DNA of 64,000 nucleotides from Dehalogenimonas etheniformans (GTDB lineage: Bacteria; Chloroflexota; Dehalococcoidia; Dehalococcoidales; Dehalococcoidaceae): contig NZ_CP058566.2 in the NCBI RefSeq assembly GCF_014672715.2, positions 1 to 64,000 on the forward strand, read 5' to 3'. The notes below the pieces were generated by a model, which had not been told where the DNA came from, did no database searches, and was given only the letters and a program-made list of their open reading frames with translations. Below, piece after piece: positions 49,573 to 57,701 of the stretch (position 1 is the stretch's first letter; each line of letters starts with the position of its first letter). The position numbers were made by a program, and so were the translations under genes.

Positions 49573-50934
49573 ATGAAAGCTCAATACCACGCGGCACTGG
49601 ATTGGCTCTATGGGTTCGTCGATTATGAGGCGGGACAGCGCCCCCGCGATGCATCCCGATACGACCTTCGGCGGGTACGCCTTTTCCTCGAACGGCTGGG
49701 CAACCCTCACCTGATGTCCAAAACTGTCCACATTGCCGGCAGCAAAGGCAAAGGCTCGACGGCAGCAATCATATTTTCAGTGCTGAAAGAGGCAGGTTAT
49801 AAAACCGGCCTCTATACCTCACCTCACCTTATGGAGACCTACGAACGGTTCAAGATAGGCGACCACTTTATCGACGAAGATGAATTCGTCGAGGAGGTCG
49901 AAAGGTTGAAGCCGATCGTTGCCGAGATAAATGCTCAAGCACTTTACGGAGAACTCACCACGTTCGAAATAATGACCGTCCTTGCCTTCGATTATTTTGC
50001 TAATAACCAGGTTGACTGGCAGGTCATTGAGGTGGGGCTGGGCGGGAGGCTGGATGCCACTAACATTGTTGAACCTCAGCTCTCGGTCATCACTACGATC
50101 AATTTGGAGCATACCGAAGTGCTTGGCGACACCATCCGGGAGATCGCAGCCGAAAAGGCCGGCATTATCAAGCGGGGGGTGCAGGTGGTTTCCGCGCCAC
50201 AACACGAAGACGCAAAGGAAGTCATCGATTCGACCTGTCGAAAACTAACCGCCCCTTTAACGATAGCCAATCTAGATACCGTGACCCGCTCCAATTTTGA
50301 AGACGAATTCCAGACATTCAATATATTGGGCAGGCATGACATCTATGATGTGAAATTGCCGCTGCTAGGTACTTATCAGCGGACCAACTGCGCGACGGCA
50401 GTGGCGGCGCTGGAGGCTCTCATCGGTCAAGGTGTAGCCGGCATCGACAAGAAAACAATCGAGGAAGGGCTGTCGAAGACCGATTGGCCAGGGAGGTTTC
50501 AGATAATTGATCGATGCCCGCTGGTGATACTCGACGGCGCGCACAACCCAGCCTCTGCCAAGGAGTTGGTGGCTTCCCTCGAGGCCTATCTCGGCCAGGA
50601 CCTCGGGCCACATCCGGCATCCCTGGTCATAGCGGCATCGGCTGACAAAGATGTAACCGGAATGGCGGAGGTCCTGGCTCTGGCTTTTGATGAATTCATC
50701 GTTACCCGCACGCGGCATCCGAGGGCGATGGACGTTGAAACCCTGGGCCGAGCTTTTGAAAAACTCGGCAAGAGGGTTAATTACACGTCAACCACGGCTG
50801 AGGCGGTGATTGTGGCCACAAACCTGGCCGGTCTAGATGGGATGGTGTGCGTCACCGGCTCGCTTTTTGCCGTCGGCGAAACCCTAGAAATCTGGAGGAA
50901 CAGAGCAGCCGGAGAAAATCCCCGGATTATTTAA
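49573..50934 (+). CDS. folC: Folylpolyglutamate/dihydrofolate synthase
   Basis: FolC adds glutamates to folates, and often also makes dihydrofolate. The 453-residue product is a Mur-ligase-fold enzyme: YDLRRVRLFLERLGNPH, P-loop IAGSKGKGSTAAIIF, SPHLMETYERFKI, DWQVIEVGLGGRLDATNIV, INLEHTEVLGDTIREIAAEKAGIIK, and LDGAHNPASAKELV in the C-terminal domain. I place the start at ATG 49573; the in-frame ATG 49495 would add a poor N-terminus. Its stop overlaps the convergent SWIM gene by four bases. Confidence 0.94.
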   Translation: MKAQYHAALDWLYGFVDYEAGQRPRDASRYDLRRVRLFLERLGNPHLMSKTVHIAGSKGKGSTAAIIFSVLKEAGYKTGLYTSPHLMETYERFKIGDHFIDEDEFVEEVERLKPIVAEINAQALYGELTTFEIMTVLAFDYFANNQVDWQVIEVGLGGRLDATNIVEPQLSVITTINLEHTEVLGDTIREIAAEKAGIIKRGVQVVSAPQHEDAKEVIDSTCRKLTAPLTIANLDTVTRSNFEDEFQTFNILGRHDIYDVKLPLLGTYQRTNCATAVAALEALIGQGVAGIDKKTIEEGLSKTDWPGRFQIIDRCPLVILDGAHNPASAKELVASLEAYLGQDLGPHPASLVIAASADKDVTGMAEVLALAFDEFIVTRTRHPRAMDVETLGRAFEKLGKRVNYTSTTAEAVIVATNLAGLDGMVCVTGSLFAVGETLEIWRNRAAGENPRII

Positions 50935-51188
50935 ACCGGGAATTCGGTGACCCGGGCTTCTTCAGACAGCATCGGGCCGAGGACTTTTTCGAGCGCCATG
51001 GTATGGCAGCAGCGCCCCCAGGTCACAAAGAAATCACAAGAACAATGCCATTGACCATGTTTCAGTTCGGTGGTATGGATATCGTTTTCGCCGCGGAATT
51101 TGACGCTCATGTCGGTAAAGGTGATTCGGTCTTTCTCCTGGGCGTAGCGGTTGGCTTTTTCGATTTTACCGATCAGGCTTGAATACAT
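50931..51188 (-). CDS. Small SWIM zinc-finger protein
   Basis: The 85-residue protein carries a SWIM motif (CxCx(n)CxH): WHCSCDFFVTWGRCCHTMALEKVL, with an extra Cys next to the third ligand. SWIM domains bind DNA or proteins. The N-terminal half (SLIGKIEKANRYAQEKDRITFTDMSVKFRGEND) is the usual beta-rich lead-in. A GGAGGAGAAA site precedes the ATG. It converges on folC. Similar small SWIM proteins are common in Dehalococcoidia, as far as I recall. Confidence 0.82.
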   Translation of the reverse strand: MYSSLIGKIEKANRYAQEKDRITFTDMSVKFRGENDIHTTELKHGQWHCSCDFFVTWGRCCHTMALEKVLGPMLSEEARVTEFPV

Positions 51189-51222
51189 TTTCTCCTCCTG
51201 ACTCGTTTATTGGTAAATTAAA

Positions 51223-51253
51223 AAGCACCGCCGCGCAATGCGCGACAGTGCTT
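51223..51253 (-). terminator. Terminator at end of candidate RNA gene
   Basis: The stem AAGCAC-CGC-CGCGC / GCGCG-ACA-GTGCTT (51223-51253), with a small internal loop, is followed on the minus strand by TTTTTAATTT. It stands 176 bp after the hicA stop and ahead of the SWIM gene. Confidence 0.85.
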
Positions 51254-51370
51254 CAGCACACATTTCTACGGGGATCAACTACTCGCATGGCGGGAAGTAC
51301 CTCTGGATGTTCACGTCCCTATTTTACCCCCGTCGACTGCACTGCGTCTAGGGGTTTTTCGAAATTATTT
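51254..51370 (-). ncRNA. Candidate structured RNA
   Basis: The minus strand before the terminator folds well. ACGGGG/CCCCGT (51328-51333 with 51268-51273) closes a multi-branch region, an inner GGGA/TCCC pair follows, and a small GTGCT/AGCAC hairpin precedes the terminator. No coding frame with a ribosome binding site is seen in the 180 bp. It matches no RNA class I can name; it is not an obvious SRP, tmRNA, 6S or tRNA. It could equally be the 3' tail of the hicBA transcript. Confidence 0.35.
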
Positions 51371-51429
51371 TTGGGCATTCTCTAAAATCGAAAGACATTC
51401 CAAATTCGAATAGACAGTTGACCGGTGGA

Positions 51430-51678
51430 TTAAGCGAAGAACAGTGCGGTGATGAGCGCGTCCTTCTCAATGGAAAGATAACTGGCGATCTCAGTCAAGA
51501 TGTTGTTCAGGGTAGCCATACGCAATAGTCGCCCTGTGGTGATGGTTATCTGGTGCTCCCGACCGGCCTGGGCCGACATGATTTTCACATGGCAGCCGGT
51601 CTGGCGGGTGATCGAGTAACCATAGAGCGCGAGCTGTCTGACAAGGTATTGACCGCCAATGTCTCGAGGGAGTCTCAC
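51430..51678 (-). CDS. hicA: HicA-like mRNA interferase toxin
   Basis: The 82-residue protein has the dsRBD-like HicA fold: RDIGGQYLVRQLALYGYSITRQTGCHVKIMS, with the catalytic His in the T-G-C-H turn (usually G-S-H). A longer than usual C-terminal helix follows (ATLNNILTEIASYLSIEKDALITALF). HicA cleaves mRNA when not bound by HicB. Its start overlaps the hicB stop by four bases. The C-terminal extension is not typical of minimal HicA, and it may be a HicA relative. Confidence 0.8.
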   Translation of the reverse strand: MRLPRDIGGQYLVRQLALYGYSITRQTGCHVKIMSAQAGREHQITITTGRLLRMATLNNILTEIASYLSIEKDALITALFFA

Positions 51679-51881
51679 GACAGGATGACCTCATCTTTCT
51701 GAAGACTGAGGCGGACGACTGGTGGGGCGGCTCCATAACCGAAGTGGCAGGCCAGGGCATCGCGGACCTGGGATTTTAATTCATCGAGGGTATCCGCCTC
51801 GGTGAAAATGGGTTGTCCAAGAGCCCGGGCGGTGAAGCCGCCTTCGGGGTCTTCCTGAACCAAAAAGATGATCTCATTCAT
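51675..51881 (-). CDS. hicB: HicB-like antitoxin
   Basis: The 68-residue protein has the partial RNase H fold of HicB: IIFLVQEDPEGGFTARALGQPIFTEADTLDELKSQVRDALACHF. The C-terminal DNA-binding domain found in larger HicB proteins is missing, so autoregulation may depend on another factor. It precedes hicA with ATGA overlap, the order hicB-hicA. It neutralises the toxin by direct binding in known systems. Confidence 0.85.
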   Translation of the reverse strand: MNEIIFLVQEDPEGGFTARALGQPIFTEADTLDELKSQVRDALACHFGYGAAPPVVRLSLQKDEVILS

Positions 51882-51945
51882 TTTGCGCCCAGATTAGAGA
51901 ATTGAAGGGATGATTGTCAAGGATTCAGGATGCTTGAGGTTTTAG

Positions 51946-54312
51946 CTACGGTTTGAGCCACAACGAACATCCATCAGTGATGAAGGTGACTGAGCCAGAA
52001 GTATCCATGCGGAAAACGCCATTCTCGATGCACAACGTGTCCAGAGAAGCCACAACCGCCGATGCCGGGTGACCATAACTGTTTTGGCCGACCGGTATAG
52101 CGGCTAACTCCGGCTGGGTAACGGCAAGAAATGCAGCCCCGGTCGAGCCGCTCGATCCATGGTGAGCGACTTTTAAAACGGTCGCATCGGGTAGCAACCG
52201 GCGGTAAATCAATTCCTGCTCCGCTGCCTGAGGTAAGTCACCAGCAAAGAGCAGCGAAACGTCGCCGAAAGACAAATTTAAGACCAGGCATGAAGAATTG
52301 GAATCGGTAATCGTCTTATCGTATGGATTCAAGACTTCAAATTCAAGGCTTCCAGCAAGCCGGATGCGCTGTCCTGCGACTACGGCTGTATCCGCCACTC
52401 CTTTTTCATCAATCAACCGGCGCCACTCGCGGTACAGGTCGGTATCGGCGGCAATGCCCGGATCGATTACCTGGTTAACTTTGTAGCGTTTCAAGACCTC
52501 AATCAGACCGGTGAGGTGATCGGCATCGACGTGAGTCGAAACGACCAATTCGATGGACCGGTCCCAGAAAGGCATCTTTTTTGAAAGTTCCTGGGCGAGG
52601 CGTTGGGGAGAAGGGCCGCCGTCAATGAGAATATCCTGGCCAGCGGGAGTGCGAATGTAGACGGCATCACCCTGGCCGACATCGAGGAAGGTTATCTGTA
52701 ACCGGTGGTCGCCGGGAAACATCAAGACGCTCGATGTTAAAAAGGTCAGGAGGATGATTGCCGGCACACCGATCGACGCAAAGCGGCCTAGTCTCATAGG
52801 TCTTGTGGTGACCTCAGACGCCTGCAACCGTTGCCAGCGCCACAGCCACCAGGCGCAAGCGGCAAGTAAGGCATAGAAGAACCAAATCATTAGCGGATTG
52901 AATGCGCCGACGTGCAACGGGGGGATCCGGGCAAAGAGTTCCACTATAACCAGAAGGTAGCTAATGAACAGCCAGGTAATCGCTCCGAAAAGAATCGCCA
53001 AAACCGGGTGGACAACGGCAGCTGCACCGGTAAGCAGGCCGCCGAAGATGATGAGGGGCAACGCGGGGGCGGCAGCGAGAGTCGCGACACCGCCTATCAG
53101 AGAGACACTCCCGAAGTAATAGGCGACGAGGGGCAAGACGCCAGCAACCGCGGCGGCACTTACCGCCAGACCCTCCGCCAGCCAGCGAAAAATTCCATAG
53201 AAGCGTGAATCTTGCCCTGTAAATTTTAGTGCCATACGACGTACAAATTCGTTGATCGGTGGCAGAAGGAAGATGAGACCGGCCATGGCGGCGAAACTCA
53301 TTTGGAAAGAAGCCGACCATAGCAATTGGGGATTTGCCGCAACCATCAGGGCCGCCGCAAAACAGAGAGCGGCGGCGGCTGCCTTCTGCCTTCCAAGGAA
53401 CTCAGCCAAAAGGAAGATCGAGGCCATTATGGCGCCACGGACGACCGGCGGAGCCAGACCGGAAAGCACGGTGAAACCCCAGACAGCCGTCATAGCCAGC
53501 CAGACATACCAGTAGCCGCGGCGGCCGATCAAACCACGGATGGCGAACAAAAGAACCCCAGCAATGATCGCCAGGTTCTGCCCGGAGACGGCCAGCAGAT
53601 GCGACGTGCCGGAGGCGGAAAAAGCCTGGTTAACATCGTCGGGGATGCTGGAACGGATGCCGAGAGCAAGACCCTGCGCCAAGGAGGCCTGGGGCTCGGG
53701 GAGGGCGGTAGCGATGCCGTCGGCCAGCTTTTGCCTAAGATGGTAAATCCCGGCAAGCACCGGGTTACCGTGTTCAGGGCTGACAGCGGTGACCGGTGGA
53801 TATAGAACGGTGGCAAAAACCTCGTCATGGGCGAGGTAGGTGCGCCAGTCGAAGGTGTCGAACACCGGGGGCTCAAGCAACTTTCCGGTCAGGGTAATCC
53901 GGTCGCCGTATTGATGTTTGGGGAAGGGGGGAACGTAGACCAGGACGGCGCCGGTCAGATTACGTTTGCTGCTGCCGGTGTCGATCGTAACATCAGAAAG
54001 ACGCAGCGCAACGGACTTCTCCTTTTCTTCCGGCGGACGGCTGACAGTTCCTTCAAAAGTGTATACCGTCGACCCAACATAGAAGGCCACGTGGTTCTCG
54101 TCTACCTTAGTCACGGTAGAATGGAAGAATCCAGCCCCACCAACCAGTAAAAGAACAACTAGACAACCGCTAACGGCTTTCAGCCGCCAGCGCCGTACAA
54201 ACAAAAAGGCGGCGGGAACAATCGCCGCCAAAAGCCACAGCGGCGATGGAGCCACCTGTGAACCGAGCCATATGCCGATAATCCACGCTAGGGACATGAC
54301 TATAAGGACCAA
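51946..54312 (-). CDS. comEC: DNA uptake channel ComEC/Rec2
   Basis: ComEC forms the inner-membrane channel for single-stranded DNA in natural transformation. The 788-residue protein has the full family layout. N-terminal membrane helices are followed by a soluble OB-like part (TFEGTVSRPPEEKEKSVALRLSD), the competence domain with SGTSHLLAVSGQNLAIIAGVLL (near 230), several more helices, and a C-terminal metallo-beta-lactamase domain (FLDVGQGDAVYIRTPAGQDILIDGG and STHVDADHLTGL, then KVAHHGSSGSTG). comEA precedes it by 4 bp on the same strand. Dehalococcoidia are not generally known to be transformable, but the pair is complete. Confidence 0.94.
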   Translation of the reverse strand: MVLIVMSLAWIIGIWLGSQVAPSPLWLLAAIVPAAFLFVRRWRLKAVSGCLVVLLLVGGAGFFHSTVTKVDENHVAFYVGSTVYTFEGTVSRPPEEKEKSVALRLSDVTIDTGSSKRNLTGAVLVYVPPFPKHQYGDRITLTGKLLEPPVFDTFDWRTYLAHDEVFATVLYPPVTAVSPEHGNPVLAGIYHLRQKLADGIATALPEPQASLAQGLALGIRSSIPDDVNQAFSASGTSHLLAVSGQNLAIIAGVLLFAIRGLIGRRGYWYVWLAMTAVWGFTVLSGLAPPVVRGAIMASIFLLAEFLGRQKAAAAALCFAAALMVAANPQLLWSASFQMSFAAMAGLIFLLPPINEFVRRMALKFTGQDSRFYGIFRWLAEGLAVSAAAVAGVLPLVAYYFGSVSLIGGVATLAAAPALPLIIFGGLLTGAAAVVHPVLAILFGAITWLFISYLLVIVELFARIPPLHVGAFNPLMIWFFYALLAACAWWLWRWQRLQASEVTTRPMRLGRFASIGVPAIILLTFLTSSVLMFPGDHRLQITFLDVGQGDAVYIRTPAGQDILIDGGPSPQRLAQELSKKMPFWDRSIELVVSTHVDADHLTGLIEVLKRYKVNQVIDPGIAADTDLYREWRRLIDEKGVADTAVVAGQRIRLAGSLEFEVLNPYDKTITDSNSSCLVLNLSFGDVSLLFAGDLPQAAEQELIYRRLLPDATVLKVAHHGSSGSTGAAFLAVTQPELAAIPVGQNSYGHPASAVVASLDTLCIENGVFRMDTSGSVTFITDGCSLWLKP

Positions 54313-54316
54313 TTTT

Positions 54317-54790
54317 TTACCCCGACACCGTAATCAAGTCTTTGAGGGCATCAAACGTCGACTGTCCGAAGCCGGGAACCTTGACCAGTTCCATGATATT
54401 TACAAAAAGCCCGTGAGACTGGCGATAATCGATAATCGCAGCGGCTTTGACGGCACCGATGCCGGGAAGGGCTTCCAGCAGCCAAGCCTCGGCGGTGTTG
54501 ATGTTGATCTTCTGAGGAGCGTTGGAGATGCCGCCAATGACCAGTTTTACATTTGAACTGGAGTCAGTTTGACCGCCGGCTGCCTGGAGTAAATCCTCGA
54601 GGGTGTCCCCGGCTTTAACAGGGTAAATGCCCGGAAGAGTTACGGCTCCTTCTATGGCAACTGAGGCAAAGGGGGAAGGTTGGGTGGTGGGTGTGTAGAT
54701 CTCGACCAGGGAGGAATCGCTGCAACCCGAGAGTAGGACCGGCAGAACTAGTGGTATGGTAAGTACAATCGATCGCAAACGTCCTGCCAT
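54317..54790 (-). CDS. comEA: DNA-binding competence lipoprotein ComEA
   Basis: The 157-residue protein has a lipoprotein signal (VLPVLLSGCSD), an SLBB-like domain (VAIEGAVTLPGIYPVKAGDTLEDLLQAAGG) and a C-terminal double helix-hairpin-helix (KININTAEAWLLEALPGIGAVKAAAIIDYRQSHGLFVNIMELVKVPGFGQSTFDAL). ComEA binds incoming double-stranded DNA outside the membrane. I place the start at ATG 54790; the frame extending to 55081 would overlap the divergent PrsW gene. A cysteine lipid anchor instead of the usual membrane helix is a minor variation. It leads a comEA-comEC pair. Confidence 0.92.
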   Translation of the reverse strand: MAGRLRSIVLTIPLVLPVLLSGCSDSSLVEIYTPTTQPSPFASVAIEGAVTLPGIYPVKAGDTLEDLLQAAGGQTDSSSNVKLVIGGISNAPQKININTAEAWLLEALPGIGAVKAAAIIDYRQSHGLFVNIMELVKVPGFGQSTFDALKDLITVSG

Positions 54791-54919
54791 GGCGCCCCCA
54801 AAAAACAAAAATTGATTTAGGCTATACCCTATCTGGAAGGGCGTCAAGGGTTTTTGACCGGGTTTTGACATGCTGAACCGAGGGAATATGATTAACTTGG
54901 CAGTCGGAGGAGGCTTAAT

Positions 54920-55747
54920 ATGAAGCTGAACTGGCTTTGGACCTTGGGTGTTGGCGTCGCATTGTTTTTTATGACCAACGTAACGATGCAGAGCACCGGC
55001 AATCCCAACTTTTTCCCGACGGTAATAATGCTCGGGTCCTTCGTGGTGCCGGTGGCGTTCGTAAGTTTTTTCTATGAACACATTCGCGACAGGGATATTC
55101 CTCTGTCTGTATTGGGCGGTTCCTTCCTGCTGGGTGGTGCGATCGGCACCATTGCCGCGGGTCTGCTGGAATACTCCACCCTGACCAGTTCATCGGTTTC
55201 AAGTCTGTTCGGGGTGGGCTTGATCGAGGAATCGGCAAAAATCATCGTACCGGTATTCCTATTCTTGGGCTGGAAGTACCGCCATCAAGCTGACGGTCTG
55301 CTCTTCGGGGTCACGGTGGGGATGGGTTTTGCCGCACTAGAGACAATGGGTTACGCGCTGGTGACACTGATCCAAAGCCAGGGCGACGTAACCGCCATGA
55401 ACCAGGTACTCCTGGTCAGGGGTCTTCTGGCGCCGGCTGGCCACGGTGCTTGGACGGGCATCGTTTGCGCCGTATTGTGGAGAGAACGAGCTAAGGCAGG
55501 CAAAATCAATATAAACGGCTGGGTAATCGGCGCATTCATCCTTGCAGTGGTCCTTCACGCGTTGTGGGATATCGTAAACAGCCAGAACTCAAACGCCATC
55601 GCTTACGGGGGCATGCTCGCGCTGGCAATTGTCAGCCTGGAGTTGCTGTTTGCGCTCTATGCGAGCGCCCGCAAGGAAGCCGGACTAACGCCGATGACAG
55701 AACCCACGGATGACGAGAAGTTCGATAAGCGAGGAAAACCCGGCTAA
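54920..55747 (+). CDS. PrsW-family intramembrane metalloprotease
   Basis: The 275-residue protein has eight to nine hydrophobic segments and the PrsW/RseC-fold catalytic signature. EESAKIIVP (metal-binding Glu pair) is near residue 100, followed by GAPAGHGAWTG-type histidine motif LLAPAGHGAWTGIVCAV and AVVLHALWDIVNS. The family cleaves anti-sigma factors and similar membrane proteins. It is divergent from comEA and converges on a PH-domain gene. The target is unknown. Confidence 0.9.
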   Translation: MKLNWLWTLGVGVALFFMTNVTMQSTGNPNFFPTVIMLGSFVVPVAFVSFFYEHIRDRDIPLSVLGGSFLLGGAIGTIAAGLLEYSTLTSSSVSSLFGVGLIEESAKIIVPVFLFLGWKYRHQADGLLFGVTVGMGFAALETMGYALVTLIQSQGDVTAMNQVLLVRGLLAPAGHGAWTGIVCAVLWRERAKAGKININGWVIGAFILAVVLHALWDIVNSQNSNAIAYGGMLALAIVSLELLFALYASARKEAGLTPMTEPTDDEKFDKRGKPG

Positions 55748-55752
55748 ATAGG

Positions 55753-56229
55753 TTAACTCCTGGATAGATCTTTCCGGCGGTTTGCCGAGCGCATCGCCAG
55801 TTCCAGCTGTTCCAAAAATGTTTCGCGGTCACTCGGGGATATAACGACATCCATGCCACCACGCCTGACCAGTTCGACAACATTCTTACTTGAAGTGGCC
55901 ATTCGAAGTCCCCAGTATACCCAGGCTTCAGCGCCGCCGCCAGGACGGGCTTCTCGGATTGTCGACAAGGGGATATCGTATCTTACCGGCGCACCGAGAC
56001 AAATGCGCACCCGGTCGTCAAAGATCTGGTATTTGCGCGGGATAATGAAGTAGAACAGCCCAGCCTCGGCAAGAGCGACGATTACCATCAGCCATAAAGT
56101 CCCCGGGATGAGAAATCCCAGGAGTAGATCGGCGAAAATCAGCAAACTGATGATGCCGGATATCGGCGCGGTATCGTAACGCGGAGCCGTTTCATAACGG
56201 AGTTCCGGCGAATTGCCTATGCTATACAT
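55753..56229 (-). CDS. Bacterial PH-domain membrane protein
   Basis: The 158-residue protein has two close hydrophobic helices (about 22-40 and 43-63: IISLLIFADLLLGFLIPGTLWLMVIVALAEAGLFYFI), followed by a bacterial pleckstrin-like domain (YQIFDDRVRICLGAPVRYDIPLSTIREARPG..., VELVRRGGMDVVISPSDRETFLEQLEL). Function unknown; some relatives are membrane scaffolds. It begins inside the last codons of the ychF gene (8-bp overlap), so they are probably coupled. Confidence 0.85.
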   Translation of the reverse strand: MYSIGNSPELRYETAPRYDTAPISGIISLLIFADLLLGFLIPGTLWLMVIVALAEAGLFYFIIPRKYQIFDDRVRICLGAPVRYDIPLSTIREARPGGGAEAWVYWGLRMATSSKNVVELVRRGGMDVVISPSDRETFLEQLELAMRSANRRKDLSRS

Positions 56230-57298
56230 TGAATAGGAATTGGGCGATGTCGCCGTCCTTCATGATGTAGGTCTTGCCTTCTAGTCGAAGAACACCCTGT
56301 TTTTTGGCTTCGGCCATCGAACCGGCACGGATAAAATCATCATAGGCGACGATCTCGGCCCGGATGAAACCGCGCTGGATATCGGAGTGGATCTTGCCGG
56401 CGGCAAATTGCGCGTTGGTGCCGGCAGTGATACTCCAGGCGCGGCACTCATCGGGGCCGGCGGTGAAGAAAGAGATCAGATTTAAAAGAGCGTAAGACGC
56501 TCGAATAGTGCGGGATAGGCCGGTCTCCACCAGCCCGTAGTCGGCGCGGAATTCTGCGGCGGAGGCGGCGTCCATGGTAGCCAGTTCGGCCTCAAGTTTG
56601 CCGCAGATGGCGATAAGGCGGCGTTTGTTGCCGGAAAACTTCGCAGTGAATTCTTTTTCGATCTTCTCGACATTTCCCAGGTCTTCCTCGCCGATGTTGA
56701 TCACCGTCAACAGGGGCTTCGCGGAAAGGAACTGGTACCCCGTCAGCGATTTCTCTTCATCTTCTGTGAGTTCGACGTCGCGCAGGGGGATATCCTTTTC
56801 GAGCTCGGCTTTCAAGCGGTTGATCAGGTCCTGCTCGGCAAGGATCTTGGGACGCTCGGTAGCCTTAGCGGCCTTGAGGGACTGTTCGATCTTGCCCAAG
56901 CGGCGCTCGATGATCGCCAGATCGGAGAAGGTCAGTTCAAGGTTCATGGCTTCGATGTCCCTGGCAGCGTCGACGGTGAGCTGGGGGTGGGGCACCGAAT
57001 CGTCTTTAAAGGCGCGGACGACGCTGACAAGCTCATCCATGGCAGAGAGTTCGCGCAGAGCCTCGCCGCCGATGTTCTTGACTGAGGCTCCCAAGTCAAG
57101 GTATTTGACCTCGGCGAAGGTGGTTTTTACGGGTTTGAACATCGCCGACAGTTTGTCGATTCGGGCATCCGGAACTTTGGCGATGCCGACGTGGACGGAT
57201 TCGCCGGGCCGGGCAGCCGCAGCCGCGCCCGTGGCAGCTTCAAAAATGGTGGTGCGGCCGCTCATGGAGAGGCCGATAATGCCGATAGATAAAGCCAT
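56222..57298 (-). CDS. ychF: YchF/OLA1-like ATPase with altered P-loop
   Basis: The 358-residue protein has the YchF layout: N-terminal nucleotide-binding domain, a long coiled-coil insert (about 130-200: IIERRLGKIEQSLKAAKATERPKILAEQ), NIGEEDL in place of NKxD-like NVxEED, and a C-terminal TGS domain (LISFFTAGPDECRAWSITAGTNAQFAAGKIHSDIQRGFIRAEIV). The P-loop is changed: GLSMSGRTT (9-17) instead of GxPNVGKST, so the conserved lysine is an arginine. The DxxG motif reads DLGAS. Nucleotide hydrolysis may be lost or altered. The gene is conserved in length, which argues for function, perhaps as a ribosome-associated stress protein. Confidence 0.88.
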   Translation of the reverse strand: MALSIGIIGLSMSGRTTIFEAATGAAAAARPGESVHVGIAKVPDARIDKLSAMFKPVKTTFAEVKYLDLGASVKNIGGEALRELSAMDELVSVVRAFKDDSVPHPQLTVDAARDIEAMNLELTFSDLAIIERRLGKIEQSLKAAKATERPKILAEQDLINRLKAELEKDIPLRDVELTEDEEKSLTGYQFLSAKPLLTVINIGEEDLGNVEKIEKEFTAKFSGNKRRLIAICGKLEAELATMDAASAAEFRADYGLVETGLSRTIRASYALLNLISFFTAGPDECRAWSITAGTNAQFAAGKIHSDIQRGFIRAEIVAYDDFIRAGSMAEAKKQGVLRLEGKTYIMKDGDIAQFLFNV

Positions 57299-57582
57299 TC
57301 AATATCCTTTAAAGAAAGTCGGGGACATTATACCATCCGAGGTTAGGAGCTTTCAGCAGTCTAATGTTGTGTTTGAATTTGCCATTTTAACGAAAACGAC
57401 TCAAACGACTCGGATTTCAGGTTCAAATTCACCTTCTCGTCGAGAACCTCGATTGAAAACAAATCTCGGGGCGTCGGCGGAGAACGAAGAATCGCCATTC
57501 CACCATAGTGGATTTTTCCAGATGGGGTAGCATAGAGGTCCTGCGCTTCACTCAGGACGACATACGAGGAAAACATGGCACT

Positions 57583-57614
57583 ATTATAGCACACATGTTC
57601 ATTAGAGTTGTCAA
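57583..57614 (-). promoter_or_regulatory. SOS-type promoter, partial third copy of dispersed element
   Basis: On the minus strand TTGACA (57614-57609) and TATAAT (57588-57583) enclose GAACATGTGTGC (57600-57589), one base from the GAACATGTGTTC upstream of lexA. Flanking CGACACGAGACGCTTGACA and the trailing oligo-A match the promoter end of the 20.5- and 28.2-kb elements. Downstream there is a 77-codon frame (57594-57361) with no convincing ribosome binding site. The 400-bp gap between ychF and the radical SAM gene holds nothing else. Confidence 0.6.
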
Positions 57615-57701
57615 GCGTCTCGTGTCGTTTTTTGTGCCATTTTCAAAAAATATTTTGGCAAAAAAGCTACCACAAATGCGCGGGCGGGTTAAAATCCGCC
57701 C

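Noticed and set aside
54791-55081. N-terminal extension of ComEA
   Set aside because: It overlaps the PrsW gene on the opposite strand and adds a region without features; the signal peptide starts at 54790.
57361-57594. 77-codon frame downstream of the 57.6-kb promoter
   Set aside because: It has no ribosome binding site, and its sequence is low in conserved features; only the promoter was kept.
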